Source: Vagococcus hydrophili (GTDB taxonomy: Bacteria; Bacillota; Bacilli; Lactobacillales; Vagococcaceae). From it: a DNA stretch of 64,000 bases. Positions within the stretch are counted from its first letter, which is position 1; each line of letters opens with the position of its first letter. The stretch spans positions 124,001-188,000 of the forward strand of contig NZ_CP049887.1 in NCBI RefSeq assembly GCF_011304195.1, given 5' to 3'. A program made the translations under genes and the position numbers. Below the pieces are notes generated by a model. The model was not told the DNA's origin. It ran no database searches and saw only the letters and a list, made by a program, of their open reading frames with translations. Of the stretch, positions 18,812 through 27,393 are shown one piece after another.

Positions 18812-20648
18812 TGTCACCATCACCCTTCAATTCATCTGAGTACGATAAAACTAAACCTGTCGCAACCGCGTTTCTCGGACCTTCTGTTTTACGAATATTT
18901 CCTCTTCCAGCAACAAGTGCATAATGGGACAACGCTTCTGTTACTAGTTGTGGAATTTCAAAATCAAGAGCCGACCCACCAACAATGACAACAAATGGAA
19001 TATCACGAATATTTCCAGTAGGGCTAACATGAGCCAAAGCTCTCAAAGCGTTAGTAACAAATACTCGTTCCTTAGCTGTTTGTCTGACTATCTTAATTTT
19101 TTCAATACTTAAATCTCCAGGAATTGGAACAAATCCATCAGGCGTGATAACAACAACTTTGGCAAATATATTGGCTGGTAAGGCTTTTTCAAAAAACTCG
19201 ACCGTCCCATCTTCATGTCTAATGTAAAATAGACTTTCCACTTTAGCCAAAGGATATTTTTTAATTGATTCTGCTAAATATCGATCTTCAATTCCAAGCT
19301 CGGAATCAATAATCATCGTGACCATATCTCCAGCACCAGCTAAATGAATAGCGGTTATTTTGCCATTTTTATCTATGATAGAAGCATCTGTAGAGCCTGC
19401 ACCTAAATCTAAAATAGCTAATGGCTTATTCGTTCCTGCCGTTGTCAGCGCACCTAAAATAGCCGCTCCTGCTTCTGAACCACCTATTTCAACCGGGATA
19501 CCAATTTCCTTTTCAACTTGTTCAGCAATAATTGACATTTGCAAGTGATCTGACTTCACCATTGAAGCTATTCCTACTGCTTGCTCTAAAGAAAATTCTC
19601 CTGCTATACCACCTTTAACATTTAAAGGAACAAACGTATCCACTGCTAATAAATCCTGAATAAAAATATTTTTCAATTCTTTTTCTGTTAAATCAGCCAT
19701 TGTTTGGCGCACACGCTCTAACATCCCGCCAATATTTGTTCCAGGTTCTCCTGTTACATTATCAATAGATTTAAAATCAGATACTGTACTCATAATTTTT
19801 TTAGCTCCAGCAGATATTCCTACCTTTTCTGTATGATTATCACCTTTGATAATCAAATGTCCGGCTGGTATTGTTCTTGCTTTTACGTCACCTTCTGGCG
19901 TTTTAATAACCACCGCTGAGCGATTACCAATCAACGCCCGAGATACAGGGACAATATTTTTTGTTTCTTCTGGACTTAGATCAAAAACAGTTGCTACGCC
20001 ATATGGATTAGCCAATTCTGAAATGACTTGACCTTTATCAGCCACTTCTACAGCCGCTAACATGTTCAATGGAACTTTATCTATAAATGCCACTTCATCT
20101 ACGATTGGAATTACTTGATTCAATCGATTATTAATCAAGACACCATCGTCTCTTTGTAAGATTGCCGCACTTATTTTAAAGCCAAATTCAACATATAAAT
20201 TAATTAACTGTGCTGCATCGTCAAAATCAATCTCTTTAGGTATCACAACAATGTATGTTTTTGTTTTATCTTGTTGTGCGTAAAGATCTGGCAGTAAAAC
20301 AGTATAACCAATACCAATCCCCTTACCACCTGGGGTCTTAGGGTCATGACCAATCATCGTTGATTCAGTTATGATTGTTTCTGTTATTGTCTCCATAGCC
20401 ACATCACCGATAACTGGTGTCGCTTCATTAATTCGTATAAGATCAATATCTTTAGTTGTTAAACTTACTTTTCCTAAGACCAAATTAATCGCATTTTTAA
20501 TTCCAACTAAATTATGACGCGTTCCTTTAATACCCGTTGTTTCTGATAAAGCAGAAGCAATAAAATCAACACTACCATTGGATGTGACAGTTGCTAATGT
20601 CACTTCTGTAGAAGAATTTCCTATATCAACACCAATGATTTTTTTCAT
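18804..20648 (-). CDS. pduG: Diol dehydratase reactivase large subunit PduG
   Basis: This 614-residue ASKHA-fold ATPase (MKKIIGVDIGNSSTEVTLA at the N-terminus, LAILDLGAGSTDASIID and VIVGGSALDFEIPQL later) is the large reactivase subunit. It uses ATP to release inactive cobalamin from PduCDE. AGGAGG stands 5 bases before the ATG. It follows pduE by 14 bases and overlaps pduH. Confidence 0.96.
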   Translation of the reverse strand: MKKIIGVDIGNSSTEVTLATVTSNGSVDFIASALSETTGIKGTRHNLVGIKNAINLVLGKVSLTTKDIDLIRINEATPVIGDVAMETITETIITESTMIGHDPKTPGGKGIGIGYTVLLPDLYAQQDKTKTYIVVIPKEIDFDDAAQLINLYVEFGFKISAAILQRDDGVLINNRLNQVIPIVDEVAFIDKVPLNMLAAVEVADKGQVISELANPYGVATVFDLSPEETKNIVPVSRALIGNRSAVVIKTPEGDVKARTIPAGHLIIKGDNHTEKVGISAGAKKIMSTVSDFKSIDNVTGEPGTNIGGMLERVRQTMADLTEKELKNIFIQDLLAVDTFVPLNVKGGIAGEFSLEQAVGIASMVKSDHLQMSIIAEQVEKEIGIPVEIGGSEAGAAILGALTTAGTNKPLAILDLGAGSTDASIIDKNGKITAIHLAGAGDMVTMIIDSELGIEDRYLAESIKKYPLAKVESLFYIRHEDGTVEFFEKALPANIFAKVVVITPDGFVPIPGDLSIEKIKIVRQTAKERVFVTNALRALAHVSPTGNIRDIPFVVIVGGSALDFEIPQLVTEALSHYALVAGRGNIRKTEGPRNAVATGLVLSYSDELKGDGDNE

Positions 20649-20662
20649 GATTGCCTCCTAAT

Positions 20663-21184
20663 CTAGTTATCACCTTTTAATTTTTTTCGTATTTCGTAAT
20701 AACTAGCTGCTTCTCTGAAGAAATTAGCAGTAATTGTCGCTTGATACTTACTTTCTAATTCGTTCGCTAAATCCATTAATTCTTGTTTAGATGAGCGATA
20801 CGGTCTTAAAGCTCCATACATTTCTAATAACCGATCATCTGGAATCGCTGTTAATTCTGCTGCTCTTGCAAAATTTTGTTGAATGGCAGCTCTTCCTGAA
20901 TTAGCAGCTATCTCGCCTTGATACTTCAAAGTTTCCTTTGTTACACGTAAATCTTGTGAGTTAACTTTATTGGCTAAAACACTGTCTAATGTAATATCTG
21001 CTAGTTTTTTACCACTTGGAGCACGAACTAAATCTGGATGCTTTTCATATAGTGGATAATCACTAGCGTCCATTGTCTTTTCAACAATTGGTTGATCAGC
21101 TACACTCACATTACCTTGTGGTGCTTGTTCAGAAAGTTCCATTTGTTCTTTGATTTTTTTTATCAAATTTTCCATCTCTGTCAC
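20663..21184 (-). CDS. pduE: Propanediol dehydratase small subunit PduE
   Basis: This 173-residue gamma subunit of the adenosylcobalamin-dependent diol dehydratase contains DYPLYEKHPDLVRAPSGK and ends in NFFREAASYYEIRKKLK. The start is a GTG at 21184, since GAGGAGG sits 7 bases upstream; an ATG three codons later is less well placed. The N-terminal helix MENLIKKIKEQMEL resembles the targeting or solubility peptides of this subunit. Confidence 0.94.
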   Translation of the reverse strand: MTEMENLIKKIKEQMELSEQAPQGNVSVADQPIVEKTMDASDYPLYEKHPDLVRAPSGKKLADITLDSVLANKVNSQDLRVTKETLKYQGEIAANSGRAAIQQNFARAAELTAIPDDRLLEMYGALRPYRSSKQELMDLANELESKYQATITANFFREAASYYEIRKKLKGDN

Positions 21185-21198
21185 TTTTATTCCTCCTC

Positions 21199-21909
21199 TT
21201 ATTTAGAGAAATCTACTTTGATTTCTTCTGCTGGTTTACCTATCACCACATATTTTGTTTCTTTAATGTGCATCATTGCTGATTTTGCTTGGTAAGCAAC
21301 CCGTGACATTTGATCACTTACAGTTGGTACTGGATCAGGTGATTCACCTTTAGCATACTTCGCTGCATTTTTACCAATCGCACGATATGTATCCAAAGTG
21401 ATAGTTGGCGCTTGAGGAAATAATTCAAGATTAGATAAAGGTTCTAAATCTTTTTGATGAATAATAGTTGTTCCTTTTGATTGAATCCCAATCGCTACTC
21501 CTGAACCTGATAATTTATCGGCTTCAGCTCCAATAAATGAAACATCTGCTGTTCTAAACACCTTAACCACTCTTGCTCGTAAGCCTTCTTCTTCAATACC
21601 AGCAACAACTTGGCGTAGAATTTCCTTATGTTTTATTCCAAGTAAGTTTTCCGTCATTGCTTCAGCAAACCCTGGTGCAACAGCCACAATTACTTCATCT
21701 TGAGATGCCCCAACACTAGCTTCACCTGTTGATTTAAACCAATCTACTTTTTTTAATGGTAAAATTACGCGATCCTGTGACTCTTTTTCATTAGAGTTCG
21801 TCGTAACTGTCTCTTGAAAAGTTACTGTTTTGTCATCAAGAGGCATTTCTTTTAATACATCTCGAATAATTTCTCTTAACAATTTTTCATTAATCGTTGT
21901 TTCTGACAT
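21199..21909 (-). CDS. pduD: Propanediol dehydratase medium subunit PduD
   Basis: This 236-residue beta subunit of the diol dehydratase helps bind the nucleotide side of cobalamin ([37 protein letters not shown]). I start at the ATG at 21909 ([19 protein letters not shown]), because AGAGG lies 9 bases before it; upstream Met codons fall within the ribosome-binding site. The N-terminus is the amphipathic helix that packs the dehydratase into the compartment. Confidence 0.94.
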   Translation of the reverse strand: MSETTINEKLLREIIRDVLKEMPLDDKTVTFQETVTTNSNEKESQDRVILPLKKVDWFKSTGEASVGASQDEVIVAVAPGFAEAMTENLLGIKHKEILRQVVAGIEEEGLRARVVKVFRTADVSFIGAEADKLSGSGVAIGIQSKGTTIIHQKDLEPLSNLELFPQAPTITLDTYRAIGKNAAKYAKGESPDPVPTVSDQMSRVAYQAKSAMMHIKETKYVVIGKPAEEIKVDFSK

Positions 21910-21929
21910 TTTTTTCATCCTCTCCATCA

Positions 21930-23594
21930 CTAAACAGAACGTGGGTCAATTGCCATTGGTATATCTTTTACTTTTTCCCACTCTTCTCCTTCTAGTCGGT
22001 AACCTGTTCCTGGCCCTTGATAATCATTACAATCGTTCACTGCTGAAATAACATTGAAATTTTCATCAAAAATAGCTGAGGTTTGTAAAAAATCTCCAGA
22101 AATACGTTGCTTCAATAAACTCAACAGATCGTCTGCTACATCTCTGAAACCACCATTAGCTAAAGCTTTAACTAAATCAACGCCTGTTAATCCTCTTGTT
22201 AGAACTTCTTGAGCTGCTTTCATGTCTTCTACTAAATTGCGCTCAGGCATGTCTTTTGATCCGTGAGCATAAGTTGCTGCTTCCACTTCTTCATCCGTAA
22301 TTTTAGGAAGACCTAGTTCTTCAAAGATTACTTGGATAGCTTTGGCTGCCTTATTTCTCACTTTAATGGTTTCTTCCTCTGTTACTGGGCGAAGTCCACC
22401 ATCTACTTTTAAATCACGTTGAAAGACTAAGTAATCATCAACATCTTCAATATCTGTATTAGAACCGGCAAACATATTATCGTAATTTGGTACTGCAGAG
22501 TAACCACAAGAGATAATATCTGTTCCCGGTAAAAATTGACCCATTAATTTCTCAGTACGTCGCATATCTGAATGAGAAAATGCTTGGTCATTTCCAGAGG
22601 CTACTTCTAGATCTAACATACAACAGATAAGATTTTCTGCTAATACTTCACGAATACCAGAAGGAACAGAACCTGGAATACCGATGCAACTTACCGCTCC
22701 ATTTTGAAGTCCTTGAACACCACTTGCTTTTGTAATAAAAATACATCTTGCTTCTAAATAAAGCATAGAATTTCCTTCTGCATACCCCATCATTACTTCA
22801 GAACCAGAGCCCGAAGTAAAACGCATTTTTAAGCCACGAGAAGCATAACAAGATGCTAAGAAACCTTTAGACCAAGGTGTATCATCCCCATCGGTAAAGA
22901 CTGGTTCAGTTCCATATACAGAAATAGTTTCAGCGTATGATGTAAAACCACGCATACCTAAATCAAGTTCAGCTGATTCTTCAACAGAACATTGAGTTAA
23001 CACACCCGGACGACCTACTTGAGAACCAATTAAAATGGCAATCGCATTAAAGGGAGCATATCTACCAACTGCAACCGTTGTTTCTTGCTCTGCAAACCCT
23101 CTAAATGCTCCTTCTGCCGCATCCGCTGCAATTTGAACAGGGTTATCACGTAAATTAGTGACGTGAGATTGAGTTGCAGGTCTTCTTCTAGCATGCATTT
23201 TTTGCATTGCCATCATCAGTTCTACCATGTTCATTTGACTCACCACATCAACAATTTTTGCAGGTGTCATAGATGTCGTTAAACTAATAATTTCATCACG
23301 AGCTACATTAGGATCAACCATCATTGTGGCTAACTTAGTTGAGTCCATTGATAACACTTTTTCTGCATTGTCTTTATCAATTCCATAATCTGCAATGTAA
23401 TAATCAATTAAATCAAAGTCTGCTCTTTTTTTACCATCTAATTCTGTAATAACATTGTTCTCAATCACAATACTTGGTTTTGGATCATTAGGACTTTCCA
23501 TTGCTATAAAGCCTTCTTCAATCCACTCTTTAACGAATCCATCCTTATGAACTTCACGCTTTTCAAGCACTTCAAATCTTTTTGAACGTCTCAT
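21930..23594 (-). CDS. pduC: Propanediol dehydratase large subunit PduC
   Basis: This 554-residue alpha subunit is the catalytic TIM barrel that turns 1,2-propanediol into propionaldehyde with adenosylcobalamin (glycerol to 3-hydroxypropionaldehyde is a common side activity). Regions such as [19 protein letters not shown] and [16 protein letters not shown] are characteristic. Length equals the family norm. Whether it prefers propanediol or glycerol cannot be read by eye. Confidence 0.97.
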   Translation of the reverse strand: MRRSKRFEVLEKREVHKDGFVKEWIEEGFIAMESPNDPKPSIVIENNVITELDGKKRADFDLIDYYIADYGIDKDNAEKVLSMDSTKLATMMVDPNVARDEIISLTTSMTPAKIVDVVSQMNMVELMMAMQKMHARRRPATQSHVTNLRDNPVQIAADAAEGAFRGFAEQETTVAVGRYAPFNAIAILIGSQVGRPGVLTQCSVEESAELDLGMRGFTSYAETISVYGTEPVFTDGDDTPWSKGFLASCYASRGLKMRFTSGSGSEVMMGYAEGNSMLYLEARCIFITKASGVQGLQNGAVSCIGIPGSVPSGIREVLAENLICCMLDLEVASGNDQAFSHSDMRRTEKLMGQFLPGTDIISCGYSAVPNYDNMFAGSNTDIEDVDDYLVFQRDLKVDGGLRPVTEEETIKVRNKAAKAIQVIFEELGLPKITDEEVEAATYAHGSKDMPERNLVEDMKAAQEVLTRGLTGVDLVKALANGGFRDVADDLLSLLKQRISGDFLQTSAIFDENFNVISAVNDCNDYQGPGTGYRLEGEEWEKVKDIPMAIDPRSV

Positions 23595-23615
23595 TTATTC
23601 TTTTCCTCCTAACAA

Positions 23616-24425
23616 CTAAATGTATGATGGAAAATCATTTACTGGTTCGCTACCTAAAGTATGTAGTAAATCTTTCCCAACTTCTCTTGCAGCAATAACT
23701 GCTTGTTTAACTGCACCTGAATCGCCTTTTATATGAATCGTTACTTCATTTGAGTATTTTTGTCCGTTATTTGGTGAAGCATATGAAATCACTTCAACAT
23801 TGGCTGCTTTTACTGCTGTATCAGCCATCACAACACCAATTGCAGCAGGTGCTGCAGCTATCAACCCGTAAGCTTTGCCTAATTCTGCCCCAAAAGCTTC
23901 TTGAAGAGCATAACTTGCACGAGCTGAATATTGTAATTCAATATGTCCAGCTTCGTTATTGTAAACATCCCCAAAAGTTCTCTCTGTATCTTTAAGCGTT
24001 ATTTCAACGGCACGTCTAACGTCAGACACATCTTCTCCACCAAAAATAATTAAGACACCATGTCCACCGCCACCTTTAGTATCTCTAGGTAACTCAACAC
24101 TTACTATTTCAGTGTTCGTTGATTTAACCGCTTCGTCTGCTGCTGTAATTTGTGGACCAGCACCGGATCTAGCACCGATGATTCCAATAGAACGATAATC
24201 TTTTTTTAAATTCATCACTTTAGCCAAATGAGAATCAACATTAGCGATTACTAAACCAATCGTGTCCCCAACGTTAGCAGTTCCTACAAATTCTGTTAAT
24301 GAACTTTGTTTTTTAGTCATTTTCTTTTCATCCTTTGGTAAAACATCATCTTTCACCAAATCTGAAGATGATATTAATTTTTCCATTACTCTATTTAAAA
24401 TTTCTTCCTCATTAGCAGTCATCAT
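23616..24425 (-). CDS. pduB: Shell protein PduB (tandem BMC) with internal start for PduB'
   Basis: This 269-residue tandem-BMC protein forms shell trimers that may gate metabolite passage. The first 35 residues form a helical extension (NEEEILNRVMEKLISSSD) that in other species links shell and enzyme core. An internal ATG at 24320 (MTKKQSSL) is preceded by AAAGGA at a usable distance, so a shorter PduB' is probably made too. Translation of the long form is coupled to the pduA stop (1-base overlap). Confidence 0.94.
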   Translation of the reverse strand: MMTANEEEILNRVMEKLISSSDLVKDDVLPKDEKKMTKKQSSLTEFVGTANVGDTIGLVIANVDSHLAKVMNLKKDYRSIGIIGARSGAGPQITAADEAVKSTNTEIVSVELPRDTKGGGGHGVLIIFGGEDVSDVRRAVEITLKDTERTFGDVYNNEAGHIELQYSARASYALQEAFGAELGKAYGLIAAAPAAIGVVMADTAVKAANVEVISYASPNNGQKYSNEVTIHIKGDSGAVKQAVIAAREVGKDLLHTLGSEPVNDFPSYI

Positions 24426-24721
24426 TATTCACTAACTCTTTCCATACTAATCATAGGTAGAATTTTTTCGACATCTGTGTGAGGGCGAGGAATAACATAA
24501 TTAGAAATAACTTCGCCAATTGACTCTGCTGCCACAACACCTGCATCAACTGCTGCCTTCACAGCACCAACATCCCCACGGATCATGGTTGTAATAAGTC
24601 CTTGTCCAATTTTCTCTTGACCAACAAGCTGTACGTTGGCTGCTTTAACCATTGCGTCTGCTGCGTTTACAGAGGCAATTAAGCCTTTAGTTTCTATTAA
24701 TCCTAATGCTTCTTGTTGCAT
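24425..24721 (-). CDS. pduA: Microcompartment shell protein PduA
   Basis: This 98-residue single-BMC protein is the first gene of the pdu operon. It carries [20 protein letters not shown] and [14 protein letters not shown], nearly the same pattern as PduJ. PduA hexamers form the shell facets and the propanediol pore. AGGAGG precedes the ATG. The operon runs without a clear terminator from here to ackA at 10650. Confidence 0.96.
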   Translation of the reverse strand: MQQEALGLIETKGLIASVNAADAMVKAANVQLVGQEKIGQGLITTMIRGDVGAVKAAVDAGVVAAESIGEVISNYVIPRPHTDVEKILPMISMERVSE

Positions 24722-24770
24722 GATAGATCCTCCTAAATTTCTTGTTTTGTTTTTCTTACAAGTTGAGTAT

Positions 24771-24801
24771 AAAAAAAAAAACTACGACATTTTTGTCATA
24801 G
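24771..24801 (-). promoter_or_regulatory. Hairpin with T-run in the pduA upstream region
   Basis: On the minus strand CTATGACA pairs with TGTCGTAG (one G-U), followed by eleven T, 50 bases before the pduA ATG. This looks like a Rho-independent terminator within the pdu leader if transcription starts at the TATAAT at 24856-24861. Alternatively TATGAC in its 5' arm (24795-24800) is the -10 of an activator-dependent promoter, which would make the hairpin accidental. Confidence 0.5.
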
Positions 24802-24838
24802 CTTTTTTGTGATAGTCTTCACTTTTATTTTTTTTAAC

Positions 24839-24850
24839 ACTATTTTGTTA
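24839..24850. promoter_or_regulatory. 12-mer shared by the pduA and glycerate-kinase-like upstream regions
   Basis: The plus strand reads ACTATTTTGTTA, and an exact copy lies at 27394-27405. Each copy is 37-38 bases upstream of a -10-like hexamer (TATGAC at 24795-24800, TATGAT at 27351-27356). It is a candidate site for PocR or another common regulator. The AT-rich composition weakens the case. Confidence 0.4.
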
Positions 24851-24894
24851 TTCCGATTATAAAAAAAAAAACAAAAACAACTGTTTTAAATAAC

Positions 24895-24922
24895 TTCACA
24901 TTAAATAATATTAAGGTATAAT
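24895..24922 (+). promoter_or_regulatory. Promoter of pocR
   Basis: TTCACA (24895-24900) and TATAAT (24917-24922) are separated by 16 bases, placing the start near 24929. The inverted repeat ATTAAC/GTTAAT at 24931-24950 lies just downstream and could be an operator or leader hairpin. Confidence 0.65.
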
Positions 24923-24998
24923 TAATAAGGATTAACATTTTCTTGTTAATTACTGAGCAAATTATTCATAATAAATTTCTTAGAAAGGAAAGTATAAT

Positions 24999-25988
24999 AT
25001 GACAGACGATCATTCCCAATATCTTGAGTCTCATCAAAAAATATTAGATACCATACTTAGTGAATTTACTGAAGCAACAGGACTTGCCACAATATTAGTA
25101 GATACTCAAGGTAATGAACTAACTGCTGGATATGGCTTTTCACCTTTTTGTCAATTAATGAGAAATGACGACGATACTAGACAGCTCTGTCAAAATTGTG
25201 ACATGTTTGGTGGTCGGAGTTCCCTAAAAAATAATATGACTACACCTTATATTTGTCATGCCGGATTAGTTGATTTTTCCTATCCTGTCACAATTGACAA
25301 ACAAGTTATTGGTTATATTCTTTGTGGCCAAACAAAAATTCAAGACATTTCAAGTTTTCAACCAATAATCAATGAAAAAACAAATTGGGATAAAGACCCG
25401 ATTTTTAAAGAAGCCTATGATAATATGCCATTTACAACACCTGAAAAGATTAAAGCTGGTAGTCAGTTACTAACAATTATTATTAACTATTATCTTTCTG
25501 ATATTATGAGTAGTCATCTATCAGTCAAAGAGCCTATTAATATTCCAAATCATCTTTTTTCAAAAAATGAGCAACCTACTTCGAATGAAGAAAAAATTTC
25601 TTTAACTAACGTTGAAAGTCCCGCTAATCTTCTTGAAAAAAACACATCGGAACGACAAGAAATAGTAGATGCTCTTAATTATATTAATCGACACCTTAAT
25701 GAAGTCATCACCTTAGATGAAGTCGCTGATCATGTTTATTTATCTGGTTATTACTTTAGCAAATTATTTAAAAAAGAAGTTGGAAAAAATTTCATTGACT
25801 ATGTGAATGAAAAGAAAATTAATCGATCAAAAATTTTACTTCAAGATTCTACTTGGTCAATTGATAGTATTGCTCATAGTCTCGGTTTTTCTCAATCTAG
25901 CTACTTTAGTAAGATTTTTAAACGCGTTACAGGTATGTCTCCTAGAGAGTATCGCCAAATTATTCAAAATGAATCAAAATATAATTAA
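24999..25988 (+). CDS. pocR: PocR-type AraC-family regulator of the pdu operon
   Basis: This 329-residue protein has an N-terminal PocR sensory domain (about residues 10-180, with Cys residues in LCQNCDMFGG and YICHAGLVDFSYP) and a C-terminal AraC double helix-turn-helix (about 220-320, ending GFSQSSYFSKIFKRVTGMSP). PocR-type proteins sense propanediol and activate pdu (and often cob) genes. It is divergent from pduA across 277 bases. GAAAGGAA precedes the ATG. A cobalamin riboswitch on the opposite strand starts just beyond its terminator. Confidence 0.93.
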   Translation: MTDDHSQYLESHQKILDTILSEFTEATGLATILVDTQGNELTAGYGFSPFCQLMRNDDDTRQLCQNCDMFGGRSSLKNNMTTPYICHAGLVDFSYPVTIDKQVIGYILCGQTKIQDISSFQPIINEKTNWDKDPIFKEAYDNMPFTTPEKIKAGSQLLTIIINYYLSDIMSSHLSVKEPINIPNHLFSKNEQPTSNEEKISLTNVESPANLLEKNTSERQEIVDALNYINRHLNEVITLDEVADHVYLSGYYFSKLFKKEVGKNFIDYVNEKKINRSKILLQDSTWSIDSIAHSLGFSQSSYFSKIFKRVTGMSPREYRQIIQNESKYN

Positions 25989-26000
25989 TTAAATATATTA

Positions 26001-26036
26001 AAAAAAGAGCATTTCGAAAAACGAAATACTCTTTTT
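26001..26036. terminator. Bidirectional terminator shared by pocR and the antisense riboswitch transcript
   Basis: AAAAAGAGCATTTCG pairs with CGAAATACTCTTTTT around a 6-base loop, with one mismatch and A/T runs on both sides. It ends pocR (plus strand) and is the only T-run hairpin between the riboswitch and pocR on the minus strand. The minus-strand 5' arm AAGAGTAT (26026-26033) can instead pair with ATACTTCTT in the B12 box (26089-26097), which would undo the terminator. Confidence 0.85.
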
Positions 26037-26085
26037 GTCTACACAAAAATACGCACATCGATTTTCTTATTCCCGAAAAAATCAT

Positions 26086-26225
26086 GGTAAGAAGTATCCT
26101 GGCTTTGCTTCATCCTCTATAAATCCTTCCAACAAAAATACGTCGTGGTTATTTATATTGTCCACATTACAGTTACGGGTATAGCATCAGATTCTAACTG
26201 ATTTCCTTCTATAATATTTAAATTT
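26086..26225 (-). promoter_or_regulatory. Cobalamin (B12) riboswitch, antisense-directed toward pocR
   Basis: The minus strand carries the cobalamin aptamer core in order: AAGGAAATC (26200-26208), a hairpin CAGTTAGAATCTG, CCCGTAACTGTAA (26167-26179; consensus CCCGCAACTGTAA) and a B12 box AGCCAGGATACTTCTTACC (26086-26104). The usual 5' P3 region with GGTGC is not seen, which suggests a compact class. No coding gene lies downstream on this strand, only the shared terminator and then pocR in antisense. The arrangement matches the Rli39/AspocR riboswitch of Listeria monocytogenes. Confidence 0.85.
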
Positions 26226-26231
26226 GAATTC

Positions 26232-26260
26232 ATTATATCACTTTGTTTATTTATTAACAA
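26232..26260 (-). promoter_or_regulatory. Promoter of the riboswitch transcript
   Basis: On the minus strand TTGTTA (26255-26260), a 17-base spacer and TATAAT (26232-26237) with an upstream TG form a strong promoter overlapping the stop codon of the glycerate-kinase-like gene. The start would be near 26225, just before the aptamer. Confidence 0.75.
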
Positions 26261-27332
26261 TCCGATTTAGATAAAATACTTTTATCATAGTTTGAATTTG
26301 TCTTTGGAGCCATTTTTTATTTTCAATACAAATTTCCATTGTAGGAACTTCTATCTCATTCTTCCGACTCAAATTCATTGCCTCATTTGATAAAATGAAG
26401 GACACCTTATTTTGTTTTTCTAACAAGCTTCTAAATGATAAATGATAGTCTGGTAAAATAAAATAATCTGATTGTTGGATATCCTCTCCAAAATCAGTTA
26501 AATCTAAAAATGCTTGGAACTGATCTTGAACTACAACATTTCTAAAAAAAGATAGACACCCAAAGGCAAAACCATTTCCTACACTCGCTTCCGGTTGATA
26601 CATAATCCTTTTATCTAATATTTTTTCAAACGTATTAACAACCTTCAGCGTTTCACGATCTAACAATTTAGCGATCTCAGGGCTCGCCCCTGTTAGTATT
26701 TGATTCTTATAAGATATGCTATTGTCACCTGTCAGCGGAATAAATCCATCAACATTATTGAGAATAAAATACTCGTAATTAAGCCACTTACGAGGTAATC
26801 TTTCATAAGAAAAACTATTAATTTGGCCAATTTTACCACTACTTATTTTCATTTTTTTATTACTTCTATCAAAAAATTCTATACCTAACTCTTCTAAGAA
26901 ACCAAAACCAAGATCTGGTGCCATATTAGTAATATTTACAAAAATGATTTTTTTAGTTTCTGATTTAACTTTTTTCTTTAATACTCTACCAATTTCATGT
27001 GTGCTCGACATTAAAGGTGCTTTCGCTATTTGCGGCACTATGTTATTACCCAAGATAGATCCCACATCGAGTATTAGTATTTCATTAGAATTAGCGTAGC
27101 CATACCTCGACTCTGTTGAAAAGCCGAAATAACCTTCTGTCACGATATTTCGAATAGGTTGATTATAGTATTCTAAAGCCGTTTGGAGCGGCTCATTGTA
27201 ATCAACATATGGAAATAGTTTAAGTTTCGCCTTTATATTTTCTTTTGATAACCATTTGTTAATATCAATAATAAATGATTGATCTGATTCAATATCGTTA
27301 AATAAAGGACTCATTGTAAATATATCTACCAT
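26247..27332 (-). CDS. Degenerate glycerate-kinase-like protein, function unknown
   Basis: This 361-residue protein follows the glycerate kinase (GlxK/GarK) fold pattern along its length, for example STHEIGRVLKKKVKSETKKI and LTGASPEIAKLLDRETLK. The signature residues are changed: the usual DGGEGT region reads DYNEPLQ (44-50), and the GGSATNDGG-type loop reads NITNMAPDLGFG (133-144). The GEG motif near the C-terminal third reads YFILPDYH. Catalysis as a kinase is therefore doubtful. GGGGAG precedes the ATG. It lies inside the pdu island, transcribed toward the riboswitch with no terminator in between. It could be a sensor or an enzyme with a new activity. Confidence 0.75.
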   Translation of the reverse strand: MVDIFTMSPLFNDIESDQSFIIDINKWLSKENIKAKLKLFPYVDYNEPLQTALEYYNQPIRNIVTEGYFGFSTESRYGYANSNEILILDVGSILGNNIVPQIAKAPLMSSTHEIGRVLKKKVKSETKKIIFVNITNMAPDLGFGFLEELGIEFFDRSNKKMKISSGKIGQINSFSYERLPRKWLNYEYFILNNVDGFIPLTGDNSISYKNQILTGASPEIAKLLDRETLKVVNTFEKILDKRIMYQPEASVGNGFAFGCLSFFRNVVVQDQFQAFLDLTDFGEDIQQSDYFILPDYHLSFRSLLEKQNKVSFILSNEAMNLSRKNEIEVPTMEICIENKKWLQRQIQTMIKVFYLNRIVNK

Positions 27333-27393
27333 ATTTATCTCCCCATGTTTATCATATCAAAAACTACTAAGAAAATATTGTCCAGATTCTATT

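Noticed and set aside
24722-24998. A cobalamin riboswitch directly in front of pduA or pocR
   Set aside because: No B12 box or CCCGCAACTG-like core occurs on either strand of this region; the aptamer is at 26086-26225 instead.
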